DNA of 64,000 nucleotides from JAKPAM01 sp047601745 (GTDB taxonomy: Bacteria > Pseudomonadota > Gammaproteobacteria > Burkholderiales > Burkholderiaceae_E): NCBI GenBank assembly GCA_047601745.1, contig JASGIS010000001.1, positions 4,464,001 through 4,528,000 of the forward strand. Direction: 5' to 3'. Numbering within the stretch: the stretch's first letter is position 1; every line of letters starts with the position of its first letter. Below, one piece after another: positions 45,212 through 54,088 of the stretch. The notes under the pieces were generated by a model, which saw only the letters and a program-made list of their open reading frames with translations, did not search any database and was not told where the DNA came from. The position numbers were made by a program, and so were the translations under genes.

Positions 45212-46156
45212 TCATATCAGTATTCCCCCAAGCAGTACGCTGAGAGTAATGAGCGATACGATGGTTGAGATGATCATCATCGAGGACGTTTCCTCGGCAA
45301 GAACCTCGAAGCGCTGCGCAATGACGAAGCAGGTGGAGGCCAGCGGCATAGCCGACAGCACGACCAGGACCGAAAGCAGCCATCCCTCGATGCCGAACAG
45401 GTAGTGTGCGATGACCCAGCCGAGCAGCGGTTGAACAATTAGTTTGAGAAATGTGAATACCGAAGCCTGCGAATAGGCAATGCGGTGCGTGTGCCCCGCG
45501 AAGAAAAGGCCTGTGGCCACCAAAGAGCAGGGAATAGCGGCACCTCCAAGAATGTCGCAAAGGTTAGCAACCGCAGGAGGCGGAGGACCATACCATACGG
45601 CGCAGGCAAAACCCAGTAAGAAGCCGATCATCAGTGGATTCTTCGCGAGCGACCAGGCAATGTTTACGACCATTCCTATGCGGGAGGCGGCCACCTGGCG
45701 GCTGCTCTCGATGAATAGCACGGTCATACTCACGCCAACTACGGCGTTGGCAATGGTAGCCAGAACAGCGAGAAGTGCCGCATCCTTGCCGAAGGCTGAT
45801 ACGCAAAGCGGAATGCCGACCATTGAGGTGTTGCCGCAGGATGTGTTGAAGCCACGCACACCCATCGCCGCGAGGCCGTCGCGCTGCCATAAGAGACTCG
45901 TCATGCTAGCGAGAAAGTATCCTACCAGCAACGCCACTATCCAAGCGCTTAAAAATTCGGCTTTGAAAATCTCAGTGCGCGGCGTGCGCGCGATAACGAT
46001 GAAAAGCAAAGCTGGAAAGGCAAGGTAGTAGACGAAGCGATTAAGCCCGTCCGCATAGGCAGGTTGCATCCAACCTACCCGCTTGACGCCATAACCTGCC
46101 GCCAGCAATGCGAATACTGGAAAGATGGCTTGCAACAGATTGGTGTCGGACGGCAT
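45212..46156 (-). CDS. AEC-family (auxin efflux carrier-like) transporter
   Basis: 314 residues with about ten membrane segments. The duplicated AEC halves are visible, with FNTSCGNTSMVGIPL in the first half and CDILGGAAIPCSLVATGLFF in the second. AEC transporters carry organic anions, often malate or malonate. It follows the methyltransferase gene by 64 bases on the same strand, so it may be the last gene of the lipid operon and export or import a pathway acid. GAAGGA ribosome site precedes ATG. Confidence 0.88.
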   Translation of the reverse strand: MPSDTNLLQAIFPVFALLAAGYGVKRVGWMQPAYADGLNRFVYYLAFPALLFIVIARTPRTEIFKAEFLSAWIVALLVGYFLASMTSLLWQRDGLAAMGVRGFNTSCGNTSMVGIPLCVSAFGKDAALLAVLATIANAVVGVSMTVLFIESSRQVAASRIGMVVNIAWSLAKNPLMIGFLLGFACAVWYGPPPPAVANLCDILGGAAIPCSLVATGLFFAGHTHRIAYSQASVFTFLKLIVQPLLGWVIAHYLFGIEGWLLSVLVVLSAMPLASTCFVIAQRFEVLAEETSSMMIISTIVSLITLSVLLGGILI

Positions 46157-46220
46157 GGTTTTCCTTCTTCTTGTGCTTCGTCCGCTTTGTATACCGGACT
46201 ATTCAAACCAGTATTCCTAG

Positions 46221-47075
46221 CTACTCGAGCTTGCGCAGCTGCAGCCGTAGCAGGCCCATGGTTCCTGTATGAAAGCCAATTGCCCACAGATGCAGATATC
46301 TGTCGTAGCGCGCGACCACTTCATCACCAACCAGCGCTACAGCTTCTGCACGGCGCTGCAATAGCCGGCGGCGCCATTCAAGGGAGGTTCGCGCGTACTG
46401 GTGACGGTCGTTGCGCAGCGATACGATCTCGAACAGTCGCTCGCTCGCGCACGCAATCTCCGACAGGCGCGGGAGATCCGATTCAGGAAAGATCTGGCTG
46501 GCGAAGAAGGAACTGAAGTCCTCGCGGACGGAGTTCTCGTACGATATGGTTTGCAGCGACAGACAGCCGCCCGGCGGCAACCAATCATGGCATTTTTGGA
46601 AAAAGGCACGGTATCCTGCGATCTTTTCCGCTGGAGACTGATCAAGCTTGGCGAAGTGCTCGAAGGCTCCAACCGAAATGATGGCGTCGTAGGGTGCAAA
46701 TGGCATGTGGTCGGACCAGCTCTCCATGCGGACGTCGACGCCCGGCCATCGTTTTTGGGCGATGAAGGCTGCCTGCTGACTGGATAGCGTAAGTCCCGTC
46801 GCGCTAGCCACTCCAGCGCTCGTGACCAAGCGGTTCAGCGTTGCACCCCAGCCGCAGCCGATGTCGAGCACGCGTTGATGACCGCGCGCGCCAGACTTAT
46901 CGATGTGATAGTCGATCTTAGCCGCCTGCGCTGCCTCAAGTGTATCTTGCCCATCCCAAAGTGCACACGAATATGTGAGACTGCTGTCCAGCCATAGACT
47001 ATAGAAGCTGTTGCCAATGTCATAGTGAAACTGGATTGCCTTTTCTGAAGCACCCGGATTAATCAATGCACTCAT
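46221..47075 (-). CDS. Cyclopropane-fatty-acid-synthase-like methyltransferase 1
   Basis: 284 residues, shorter than E. coli Cfa. It begins with HYDIGNSFYSLWLDSSLTYS and has the SAM-binding LDIGCGWGATLNRL and the active-site loop IISVGAFEHFAK. The family methylates olefins to cyclopropanes or branched/methylene products. The start overlaps the upstream ACP stop (ATGA), suggesting that the enzyme acts on an ACP-bound chain rather than phospholipid. It is a clear paralogue of the enzyme at 60217. Confidence 0.88.
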   Translation of the reverse strand: MSALINPGASEKAIQFHYDIGNSFYSLWLDSSLTYSCALWDGQDTLEAAQAAKIDYHIDKSGARGHQRVLDIGCGWGATLNRLVTSAGVASATGLTLSSQQAAFIAQKRWPGVDVRMESWSDHMPFAPYDAIISVGAFEHFAKLDQSPAEKIAGYRAFFQKCHDWLPPGGCLSLQTISYENSVREDFSSFFASQIFPESDLPRLSEIACASERLFEIVSLRNDRHQYARTSLEWRRRLLQRRAEAVALVGDEVVARYDRYLHLWAIGFHTGTMGLLRLQLRKLE

Positions 47076-47341
47076 CGCTGGGTATCCTCAGCGGTATCTA
47101 CCAAATGCTTTGACAGTTTGATAATAGTGGGGTAGTCGTAGATTATCGTGGCGTCTAGATCCCGCTCCAGGTACTCGCCAAGCGCAACAGCGACGCTAAC
47201 TGCAGCCACTGAATCGAGGCCATAGCGGTCGAAGCGAACCGTCCGGTCGATCTCTTGTGCGGGCATCTCCAAGATTTCGCCAATCAAGTCGGCGAGCCAA
47301 TCTTCGATATCTTTCTGCCGCGGATGTTGCTGTGTGCTCAC
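47072..47341 (-). CDS. Acyl carrier protein 1 of the island
   Basis: 89 residues. Phosphopantetheine Ser44 lies in FDRYGLDSVAAVSVAVALGE, a PKS/FAAL-type carrier signature quite unlike AcpP. It probably holds the chain loaded by the adjacent acyl-AMP ligase. Gene order desaturase, ACP, methyltransferase on one strand, with ATGA coupling to the methyltransferase. Confidence 0.9.
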   Translation of the reverse strand: MSTQQHPRQKDIEDWLADLIGEILEMPAQEIDRTVRFDRYGLDSVAAVSVAVALGEYLERDLDATIIYDYPTIIKLSKHLVDTAEDTQR

Positions 47342-47428
47342 GGACGGGGCTCCTTGAGTTTGGGGTGTTGGTGGTGTGTTCTTAGTTCTGCCATCACGAT
47401 GTGCTGTACCAATTTGCCTTGCGCCACG

Positions 47429-48376
47429 TTAGTTCTTTAGCTTCTCATCAAGGATGTTCTTAGCAGGGCGTCCAACATTCCAGACGAGGCCAAACTTCTC
47501 CAGCAAAGTGATAAATAGGCCGCTGATGTCAAATTGGTACCACCGGAAGCTCAGCACTGCGGCGGCGGGAAAGGCGTGGTGGTTGTTGTGCCAGGATTCG
47601 CCCAGCGTGAAGACCGAAAGCCAGGCGTTGTTGGTACTACGGTCGGGTGTGGAAAAGTCACGGTGGCCGAAGATATGCGTTAGCGAGGTGATGCTCCAGA
47701 TCATGTTGTGGCCCGCATAGAGGCGGATCAATCCGCCCCAAGCCAGACCCTGAAGCGCGCCGATCCAGCTGCCGTGCGCCAGGGCGCCGATCAGCGCGGG
47801 CAGCGCGAGACCCATGACAACCCAGACAAAGTAAAGATCGTTTATGCGCGAGATCAGCGGATCGCGCATCAGGTCGCGCGCATAGAAGGCGGAATTCGGC
47901 ACCTCATGACCGAAGATCCAGGCCATATACGAATGCCAGAATCTGGCGAAGCCTCCAGGTAGTGGCGTGCCATCTTCCATAACGTAGGGCGAGTGTGGAT
48001 CACCGCGTCTATCTGAATGCTGATGATGGCGGCGGTGCAGCGCGACCCAGAACTTGAGCGTGCCCTGCATGGCCATGGATCCCATGATTGCGAGCATTAC
48101 ACGGACCGGCACGGCTGCTTTGAAGCTCTGGTGCGTGAACAGTCGGTGATAACCGACAGATATCCCGAGCCCTGTGATCACGAAGAACGCAAGGAAAATC
48201 ACCAGATCAGTCAGATTCGGAGGATGGCCTGCGAGGGCTAGCCCTACCGCTAGCAGGATGCCAGTGGCGCTTAGCACAACGACGGAGATTGCATGGCGAC
48301 GCTGTGCACGGCGCATGCGTGGATCTTGCAGCGTCTGTGGAATGAGTGGCCGACGCGATTCAGCGGCGTTGGACAT
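47429..48376 (-). CDS. Membrane fatty-acid desaturase 1
   Basis: 315 residues, membrane diiron desaturase. The three His boxes are HRLFTH, HRRHHQHSD and HNNHH, with four hydrophobic segments. This acyl-lipid/acyl-CoA desaturase subfamily is also used to make terminal alkynes and polyynes (JamB-like). The start overlaps the end of the fused ligase-desaturase gene by 17 bases. Here it probably acts on an ACP-bound chain, as the neighbouring ligase and carrier suggest. Confidence 0.9.
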   Translation of the reverse strand: MSNAAESRRPLIPQTLQDPRMRRAQRRHAISVVVLSATGILLAVGLALAGHPPNLTDLVIFLAFFVITGLGISVGYHRLFTHQSFKAAVPVRVMLAIMGSMAMQGTLKFWVALHRRHHQHSDRRGDPHSPYVMEDGTPLPGGFARFWHSYMAWIFGHEVPNSAFYARDLMRDPLISRINDLYFVWVVMGLALPALIGALAHGSWIGALQGLAWGGLIRLYAGHNMIWSITSLTHIFGHRDFSTPDRSTNNAWLSVFTLGESWHNNHHAFPAAAVLSFRWYQFDISGLFITLLEKFGLVWNVGRPAKNILDEKLKN

Positions 48377-51173
48377 GTTGTGCTCCGGAAGCCTGCGCCT
48401 GGACAGCCAACGTGCTTGCGATTCGTTCGGCGGAAGTGGATCGCACGTTGCTCACCAGTCCGAGCCGTGCAAGCAGCCTGATCAAGTAGCCGCCAATGTC
48501 AATCTGGCTGGGCTTGGTGCCGAAGTAGGCCGATGTGGGAAAAGCGTGGTGGTTGTTGTGCCAAGCTTCGCCTAGCGTGGGTAGCGCCAACCAGAGGTTG
48601 TTGCGACTGTTGTCCCGCGTGGCGAAAGGTCGCGAGCCAAACATGTGGGTGACCGAGTTGATGCAGCTTGTGGCATGAAAGCTCAGGAATACCCGCACAA
48701 CGCCCCCCCATAGAAACCCTTCGAGCACGCCGCGCAGCGTGCCGGTGAACATACCACCCAGCAATGCCGGCAGCAGCAGTCCGATAGTCACCAGCGCGTA
48801 GTAGTGGCGATTGACGCGTGAGACAACTGGATCGCGGATTAGATCCTTACAGTAGTGCAGAGCATTGGAGAGTTCGTGTGTAAACATCCAACCTACATGT
48901 GCGTGCCAAAATGCCGCATGACCACATATCAGCTCGCGGTCGTGAAAGCGAGGCGAGTGAGGATCGCCTGGCGAATCGCTGAACTGGTGATGGCGACGGT
49001 GGTTGGCAACCCAGTAGATTGGCGAGCCCTGCGCGCTCATCGACCCCAGTATCGCGAGCGCGGCACGTACTACCGGTTGTGCATCGAATGCACGGTGCGA
49101 CATCATGCGATGGAAACCTACCGTCATGCCTAGCATCGTGAGGATGTACATGACCACCATAAGCCACAGCGCTGTGGCACTTACACCTGACTGCACCGCA
49201 AGTGTCACGGCGACCATGGTGCCGGCGAATGAGAGGGCAGATATTGCGAAGGCATGCAGTTGTTGAGCCCGGCGCAGGCCCGGGGCCGAGACCGTAGGGC
49301 TGCGTAGTGGATTGATCCGCCCGGCGGCTGTCGCTACTGGCACGGTGGTGCCGTTTCCAGCGGAGGTGCCGACATCGCCATCGTCTCCGTCCTTGCAGCC
49401 ACTGTTTTTGCTGTTGTCGCCATCGGCTCCCTGTTTCGCCCGCCGATCGACTTCCACCAGCGACAGTGAGCCGTTGAGAAAGGCCGTACGGCAAGCTCGT
49501 CGTTGGACCTTGCCACTTGAGGTCTTCGCGATGGTGCCTTGGGCGATGAGCGCTAACGCGTGTAGACGTACCTGATGCACTGCAGTGATCGCCTCCGTCA
49601 CGTCACCAATAATCTGCGCACTGTCGAAGTTGTCGCGGAACTCCCGATTGAGTTCCTGCACTACGACCAATCTCTCCTCTTCGCCTACATCTACCGAGAA
49701 TGCAGCGCCGCAGCCCGGCCTAAACGCAGGGTGGCTGGCCCATACCGTTCGCTCTATATCCTCAGGGTAGTGGTTGCGGCCGTGGATGATAATGAGATCT
49801 TTTATCCTCCCTGTTAAGTAGAGTTCTCCGTCGTAAAGCACTCCGAGATCGCCGGTACGTAGGAAATGGTCTTTATCCGCATTCATCTCGACGCCATCAG
49901 GGAGCGCACCGAAGCAGCAAGCGCTCGCCTCGGGCTGGTGCCAATAGCCCTTGGCCACGCTCGGCCCTGAAACCCAGACTTCGCCGACTTGGCCCGGCGC
50001 GCACAGCGCCAGGCTATCGGGATCGACGATGCGGATCTGCTGACCCGTCCATGCATGGCCGCAGTTCACAAGAATTCGCGCCTGTGGCTCATCGCTCGGG
50101 GCCGCGATTCGGCGCTCCAACAAGGCACGATCAAAACGCATACTCGCTGGCCCGCTCGAACGGTCTCGCCCTGAAACGAACAGTGTTGCTTCGGCCAGCC
50201 CATAGCAGGGATAGAAGGCCTCGCGACGAAAGCCTTGCGGTGCGAAGCTTTCGCTGAAGGTGTTCATGACCTCGGTGCGCACTGGCTCTGCCCCATTGAA
50301 TGCAACCTCCCATGACGAAAGGTCGAGCGCGCTGCGTTGAGAAACACTGATGCGTCGTATGCAAAGATCGTAGGCAAAACTAGGTGCGCCGCTGAACGTA
50401 GCGCGATATCGATCAATGGCCTTTAGCCATACTATTGGGCGTTTGAGAAAGCTGGTCGGTGAGAGCAATACGCAGGGAACTCCCAGGTACATCGCCTCAA
50501 GCACATTACCTATCAAGCCCATGTCGTGAAAGAGCGGTAACCAGGTCACGATGACGGTGCGCTGCGGGTCGTGACCAAAGGCCTCGGCCATCATCCGCAG
50601 GTTATGCATGAGGTTACCGTGGCTTACAATCACGCCCTTTGGATCGCTCGTGGAGCCTGAAGAGTACTGTAGGTAGGCGATCGAGTCAGATGACAGCGCG
50701 AGTGGGCGCCAAGTCGGAGTCGGTGCCTTGCTATCGGCCAGCATGATGTCGCCGATGCGCAGCCACGACACTAAGTGGAGCTCCGCTGGCATCGTATCTA
50801 GCGCGGCGTCACTGATATCATTCGTCAGGATCGTGCGTGCGCCAGAATTCTCTACGATGCGAGCCAGTCGTCCAAAGTCGCGTGCTGTGTGCGGGCAGGG
50901 CACGCCGATCGCACCGGCATACATGCAGCCGAAGAGCGCGGCCACGAAATCGAGACCAGTCGGGAATACCAGCAATACTGGCTCGCCGGGCTGCACCACA
51001 GCCTGCAAGTATCCAGCGATGGCAATTGCTTGGTGATGAAGCTCGCTGAAGCTTACTCGTGCGAGTTCAGCGGCATTGCTATCGAGCAGAATGTAGGCCG
51101 GTTCGTCACCGCGGCGCTCGGCATGTGAGCTCAGAATACTAATCAGCGTCCCATCGCCATGGCCATGATGCAT
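48360..51173 (-). CDS. Fused fatty acyl-AMP ligase and fatty-acid desaturase
   Basis: 937 residues in one frame. Residues about 1-580 are an acyl-AMP ligase of FAAL type: YLQYSSGSTSDPKGVIVSHG, LPLFHDMGLIGNVLEAM, FLRTGDLGVLYDGELYLTGR and the IAKTSSGKVQRR C-terminal lysine block. An acidic, Asp/Gly/Ser/Lys-rich linker (about 590-625) leads to a complete membrane desaturase with HRMMSH (about 688), HRRHHQFSD (about 725) and HNNHH (about 873). It therefore would activate a fatty acid for the ACP and desaturate it. I have no frameshift evidence; the fusion appears genuine. Ribosome site GAGGT upstream. Confidence 0.92.
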   Translation of the reverse strand: MHHGHGDGTLISILSSHAERRGDEPAYILLDSNAAELARVSFSELHHQAIAIAGYLQAVVQPGEPVLLVFPTGLDFVAALFGCMYAGAIGVPCPHTARDFGRLARIVENSGARTILTNDISDAALDTMPAELHLVSWLRIGDIMLADSKAPTPTWRPLALSSDSIAYLQYSSGSTSDPKGVIVSHGNLMHNLRMMAEAFGHDPQRTVIVTWLPLFHDMGLIGNVLEAMYLGVPCVLLSPTSFLKRPIVWLKAIDRYRATFSGAPSFAYDLCIRRISVSQRSALDLSSWEVAFNGAEPVRTEVMNTFSESFAPQGFRREAFYPCYGLAEATLFVSGRDRSSGPASMRFDRALLERRIAAPSDEPQARILVNCGHAWTGQQIRIVDPDSLALCAPGQVGEVWVSGPSVAKGYWHQPEASACCFGALPDGVEMNADKDHFLRTGDLGVLYDGELYLTGRIKDLIIIHGRNHYPEDIERTVWASHPAFRPGCGAAFSVDVGEEERLVVVQELNREFRDNFDSAQIIGDVTEAITAVHQVRLHALALIAQGTIAKTSSGKVQRRACRTAFLNGSLSLVEVDRRAKQGADGDNSKNSGCKDGDDGDVGTSAGNGTTVPVATAAGRINPLRSPTVSAPGLRRAQQLHAFAISALSFAGTMVAVTLAVQSGVSATALWLMVVMYILTMLGMTVGFHRMMSHRAFDAQPVVRAALAILGSMSAQGSPIYWVANHRRHHQFSDSPGDPHSPRFHDRELICGHAAFWHAHVGWMFTHELSNALHYCKDLIRDPVVSRVNRHYYALVTIGLLLPALLGGMFTGTLRGVLEGFLWGGVVRVFLSFHATSCINSVTHMFGSRPFATRDNSRNNLWLALPTLGEAWHNNHHAFPTSAYFGTKPSQIDIGGYLIRLLARLGLVSNVRSTSAERIASTLAVQAQASGAQHVQRR

Positions 51174-51175
51174 GC

Positions 51176-51616
51176 CTACCTCACTCTCATGATGCGGGCC
51201 GTTGCCGATGCCGTGGCCACGAGCTGGCCGGCTTCAGTGATAAGCCGTGCTTCTACGAAGCAGACGCCTGCCGCCTGCGAGCGAACCCAGCCTTCACCAA
51301 TGAACCGGCCTGGCTTGCCGGGTCGCATGAAGTTGGACTTGATCTCCAATGTTGGCGCAATCTGCCCAGGCCCTAACGTACACATAACGGCCAAGCCAGC
51401 GGCGTTATCAAGCATCGCGCACATCATCCCTCCCTGTAGTACGCCAGAGGGATTAAGGAATTCCTCACGGGCAAGCATTTCGCCACGAATGAAACCGCTT
51501 TCGCTGTCGAACTTCAGTGTCTTCCAGCCGAGCAGAAGGGCCACTGGTGGATGTGGTAGGCGGCCTTCATGGATGTCGAGAAATGTTGGCGAAAGCATGA
51601 CGAGATCACGCTTCAT
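51176..51616 (-). CDS. Hotdog-fold thioesterase, PaaI-like
   Basis: 146 residues. NPSGVLQGGMMCAMLDNAAG is the PaaI/YdiI-type active-site helix with the Asp in MLDNAAG and the preceding Gly turn; SNFMRPGKPG is a later motif. It could release a finished chain from the ACP or hydrolyse acyl-CoA. TAATG overlap with the upstream dioxygenase stop. Confidence 0.82.
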   Translation of the reverse strand: MKRDLVMLSPTFLDIHEGRLPHPPVALLLGWKTLKFDSESGFIRGEMLAREEFLNPSGVLQGGMMCAMLDNAAGLAVMCTLGPGQIAPTLEIKSNFMRPGKPGRFIGEGWVRSQAAGVCFVEARLITEAGQLVATASATARIMRVR

Positions 51617-52608
51617 TAATCGCCTGAACTAGCGATAGCATTGCCCGCCAGCGTAGTGCGATGCATCACCCGTCTCAGCACGTGTTCGTCGAAAGGCTGC
51701 GCCCAGTGCATAAGCGAACGGTTGTCCCACATCAGAACGTCACCGGGCCACCAACGGTGTTTGTAAATGTACTTGTCCTGCAGCGCGAAATTGAGCAGCT
51801 CGTCCAGCAACGCCTTACTCTGTTGTGCGCTCATGCCAACCACGTGTGACATATGAACTGGACTCAGGAAAAGCGAGCGTCGGCCGCTATCCGGATGCGT
51901 GCGCACCAGCGGATGCACTGCTGCTGGAACCGCAGCTTTCTCCTCAGCTGACAGTGGTGCTAAATTTCCTACCGCACGGCGCGAGACTTCGAAGTCGTGC
52001 ACGGCGTGAAGACCATCAATCTGCTCGCGTAGCGTGTCGGGCAAGTCTAGATAGACCTGTTCGAGATCGCAGAACCATGTTTCGCCGCCGTGACGTGTCA
52101 GCTCAATCCCGCGAAACACCGAGCCCTTGCTCGGCACCGCGCGGTAGCTACTGTCTATATGCCATCGCTGCGTGACGTGTAGATAGCGTACCGTGTTATG
52201 ATCGGCAGGAAGGTGTTGCCCGTTGTTGTCCACGTTCGATACGCGAAATATCTCATTGTGAGTGTTTGCGCGCACAGCCGTCATCGGGAACTCCTCAAGA
52301 GGACCGAAGTACTTCGTGAAGGAGATCTGCTGTGCGTCGTCGATATGCTGGTCGACGAAGATCAGAATTTTGTACCGCACCCATGCGGTTTCGAGTGTGC
52401 GTACGATGGTCTCATCGAGCGACTGCGAAAGATCGAGCCCATGTACCTCAGCACCCAGCGACCGGTCAAAAGGATTCGGTCTGATTTCGAAAGACACTGC
52501 TCCCTTGCCGTAGAACATGCCTCCGAAAACGTGATGAGAGCCTTCAGCAGATGCATGAGGGAGGAACTGCCCAGCGGCTCCTACGTGGTGAGGCTGCTTC
52601 TCCATCAT
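51616..52608 (-). CDS. TauD/TfdA-family Fe(II)/2-oxoglutarate dioxygenase
   Basis: 330 residues from the ATG at 52608, which has a GGAG ribosome site. An earlier in-frame ATG at 52674 exists. The iron ligands are His and Asp in RWHIDSSYR, and the distal His with 2-oxoglutarate Arg is in RRVMHRTTLAG. It begins RPNPFDRSLGAEVHGLDLSQ, as typical for TauD enzymes. It heads the operon TauD, thioesterase, ligase-desaturase, desaturase, ACP, methyltransferase, and may hydroxylate or decarboxylate the fatty chain. Confidence 0.88.
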   Translation of the reverse strand: MMEKQPHHVGAAGQFLPHASAEGSHHVFGGMFYGKGAVSFEIRPNPFDRSLGAEVHGLDLSQSLDETIVRTLETAWVRYKILIFVDQHIDDAQQISFTKYFGPLEEFPMTAVRANTHNEIFRVSNVDNNGQHLPADHNTVRYLHVTQRWHIDSSYRAVPSKGSVFRGIELTRHGGETWFCDLEQVYLDLPDTLREQIDGLHAVHDFEVSRRAVGNLAPLSAEEKAAVPAAVHPLVRTHPDSGRRSLFLSPVHMSHVVGMSAQQSKALLDELLNFALQDKYIYKHRWWPGDVLMWDNRSLMHWAQPFDEHVLRRVMHRTTLAGNAIASSGD

Positions 52609-52725
52609 GCTATCTCCAGGGCAAGGCAAGCTGCCTCGGCTGGATTGAAGTGTGATCTGGGTTGGGCCGTGCAATCTGAAAATTGTGGCGAGACCCTCTG
52701 AAAAAGATTCAAACCGGGCTCAGAC

Positions 52726-53601
52726 TCAGTCCCGAAGGGTATCGTGCAACCACTTGACGAAGGTCGCACATTCACTGCGCTCGAGCGCGCCCGGCCTCCA
52801 GCACAGGAAATAGGCGTTCGGTGACAGAACGCTCTCGGCCGATAGGCGCACTAGACGCCCGCTGTCGAGCCAGGCGCGGCCTAGCTTCAGACGCATGAGC
52901 GCGACGCCGAGGTCATCAGCGGCAGCATCAAGCGCTAGGCCAAGGTCATTGAATTGGTTGCCGGTGCTCGGTTCAGGTAGGCTGATGCCATACGCTAGAA
53001 ACCAGATGCGCCAAGACTCCAGTGGCGTGCGCAGAAGGTGCGCACGCGACAGCGCCGCTTCACTGGCGAAGCCGTCGAAAGGTCCGTGCTTGCGCAGGTA
53101 GGCAGGACTGCAGACTGGGCAGATCTCGTCTATCAGAACCTGCAGTGATTCTCGATCGTGGAATGGACCCGTACCAAAGCGTAGTTCGAGGTCAGCTTCC
53201 TCGGCTGTCATGTTGCGTACTGGCGTAGTCACCTGCAGCATCAGTTCGATATCTGGGTGAGTGCGGCAAAAACTACCTAGCCGCGGCAGCAGGAGCTGGC
53301 GTGCGAATGTCGGAGTTACGGACACTCGCAGTCGACGTACTTTCGAGTTGCTTTCTCGGCCCGGTATTTGCTGTAGCGCTTTGATGGCTTCGCGCACATG
53401 CGTCAAATAGGCGATGCCATCTGCACTGAGACTGAAGTCGTGACCAGCAAAAAGACGCAATGCTAGCTGAATCTCAAGTTGGCGGAGTCGATGACTGACT
53501 GCGCTCGGGGAGATGTTTAGCTCTTCGGCTGCGAAGTTGACGCTACGCAGTCGCGCAACAGCCTCAAAGGCAAGAAGGCCTTGTGTTGAAGGGATACGCA
53601 T
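52726..53601 (-). CDS. LysR-family regulator (GcvA-like), upstream of lipid operon
   Basis: 291 residues from the ATG at 53601 (MRIPSTQGLLAFEAVARLRS). Winged-helix SVNFAAEELNISPSAVSHRL is typical of the GcvA/AmpR group. The effector domain has RRLRVSVTPTFARQLLLPRL. It lies 117 bases upstream of the dioxygenase operon on the same strand, so it is a candidate for its control. An alternative upstream frame extends to 53658. Confidence 0.9.
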   Translation of the reverse strand: MRIPSTQGLLAFEAVARLRSVNFAAEELNISPSAVSHRLRQLEIQLALRLFAGHDFSLSADGIAYLTHVREAIKALQQIPGRESNSKVRRLRVSVTPTFARQLLLPRLGSFCRTHPDIELMLQVTTPVRNMTAEEADLELRFGTGPFHDRESLQVLIDEICPVCSPAYLRKHGPFDGFASEAALSRAHLLRTPLESWRIWFLAYGISLPEPSTGNQFNDLGLALDAAADDLGVALMRLKLGRAWLDSGRLVRLSAESVLSPNAYFLCWRPGALERSECATFVKWLHDTLRD

Positions 53602-54088
53602 AATGACTACTCCATTTCTGGTCGTCACTTCCTTTACCGATCGCCCATTGGCAATCATTCAACAATCACAGGCCAAGGCCAATGGGTACCTCTCACGACG
53701 GGTTGCTGTACAGGGGGCCGAGATACACTATCGTCAAGTTATGTCGACAACAGTGAACTGGTAGTTCGGTTCACAGTATCGAGGGCCACCTATTTGAATC
53801 AGGGCATGTCTGGCGAATCATTGACTAACTTCTGTACAATGATTGTGCTCACTGCGAAATTTGTCTCCGCCGATTGAGGCACTGGCGCCGGCCTTGTTTT
53901 TGCCGCGACCGTATGATCGGGCTCGTCCGCCAGCGGTTAGGTACCAGAACGGGAAACGATGTCGATAGGGAAAGTGGTGCGATGTGCCGTATAGCCTTCT
54001 TGGAGAGATATCTGAGCAAGACTGAACTGCCAGGATTGCAAGGAAATCGGCGGTGACGCAAAGGAGCACGGGGGCACAGTAGTTTCCT
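53602..54088. other. Intergenic region, no supported gene
   Basis: 487 bases with mixed short frames on both strands and no convincing ribosome site. It separates the LysR gene from the FMN dehydrogenase. Nothing I can identify. Confidence 0.5.

Noticed and set aside
46221..52608. Calling the lipid operon a polyyne cluster outright
   Set aside because: Ligase, desaturases, ACP and thioesterase fit, but the methyltransferase and TauD enzyme do not belong to the polyyne core I know, and no rubredoxin is visible.
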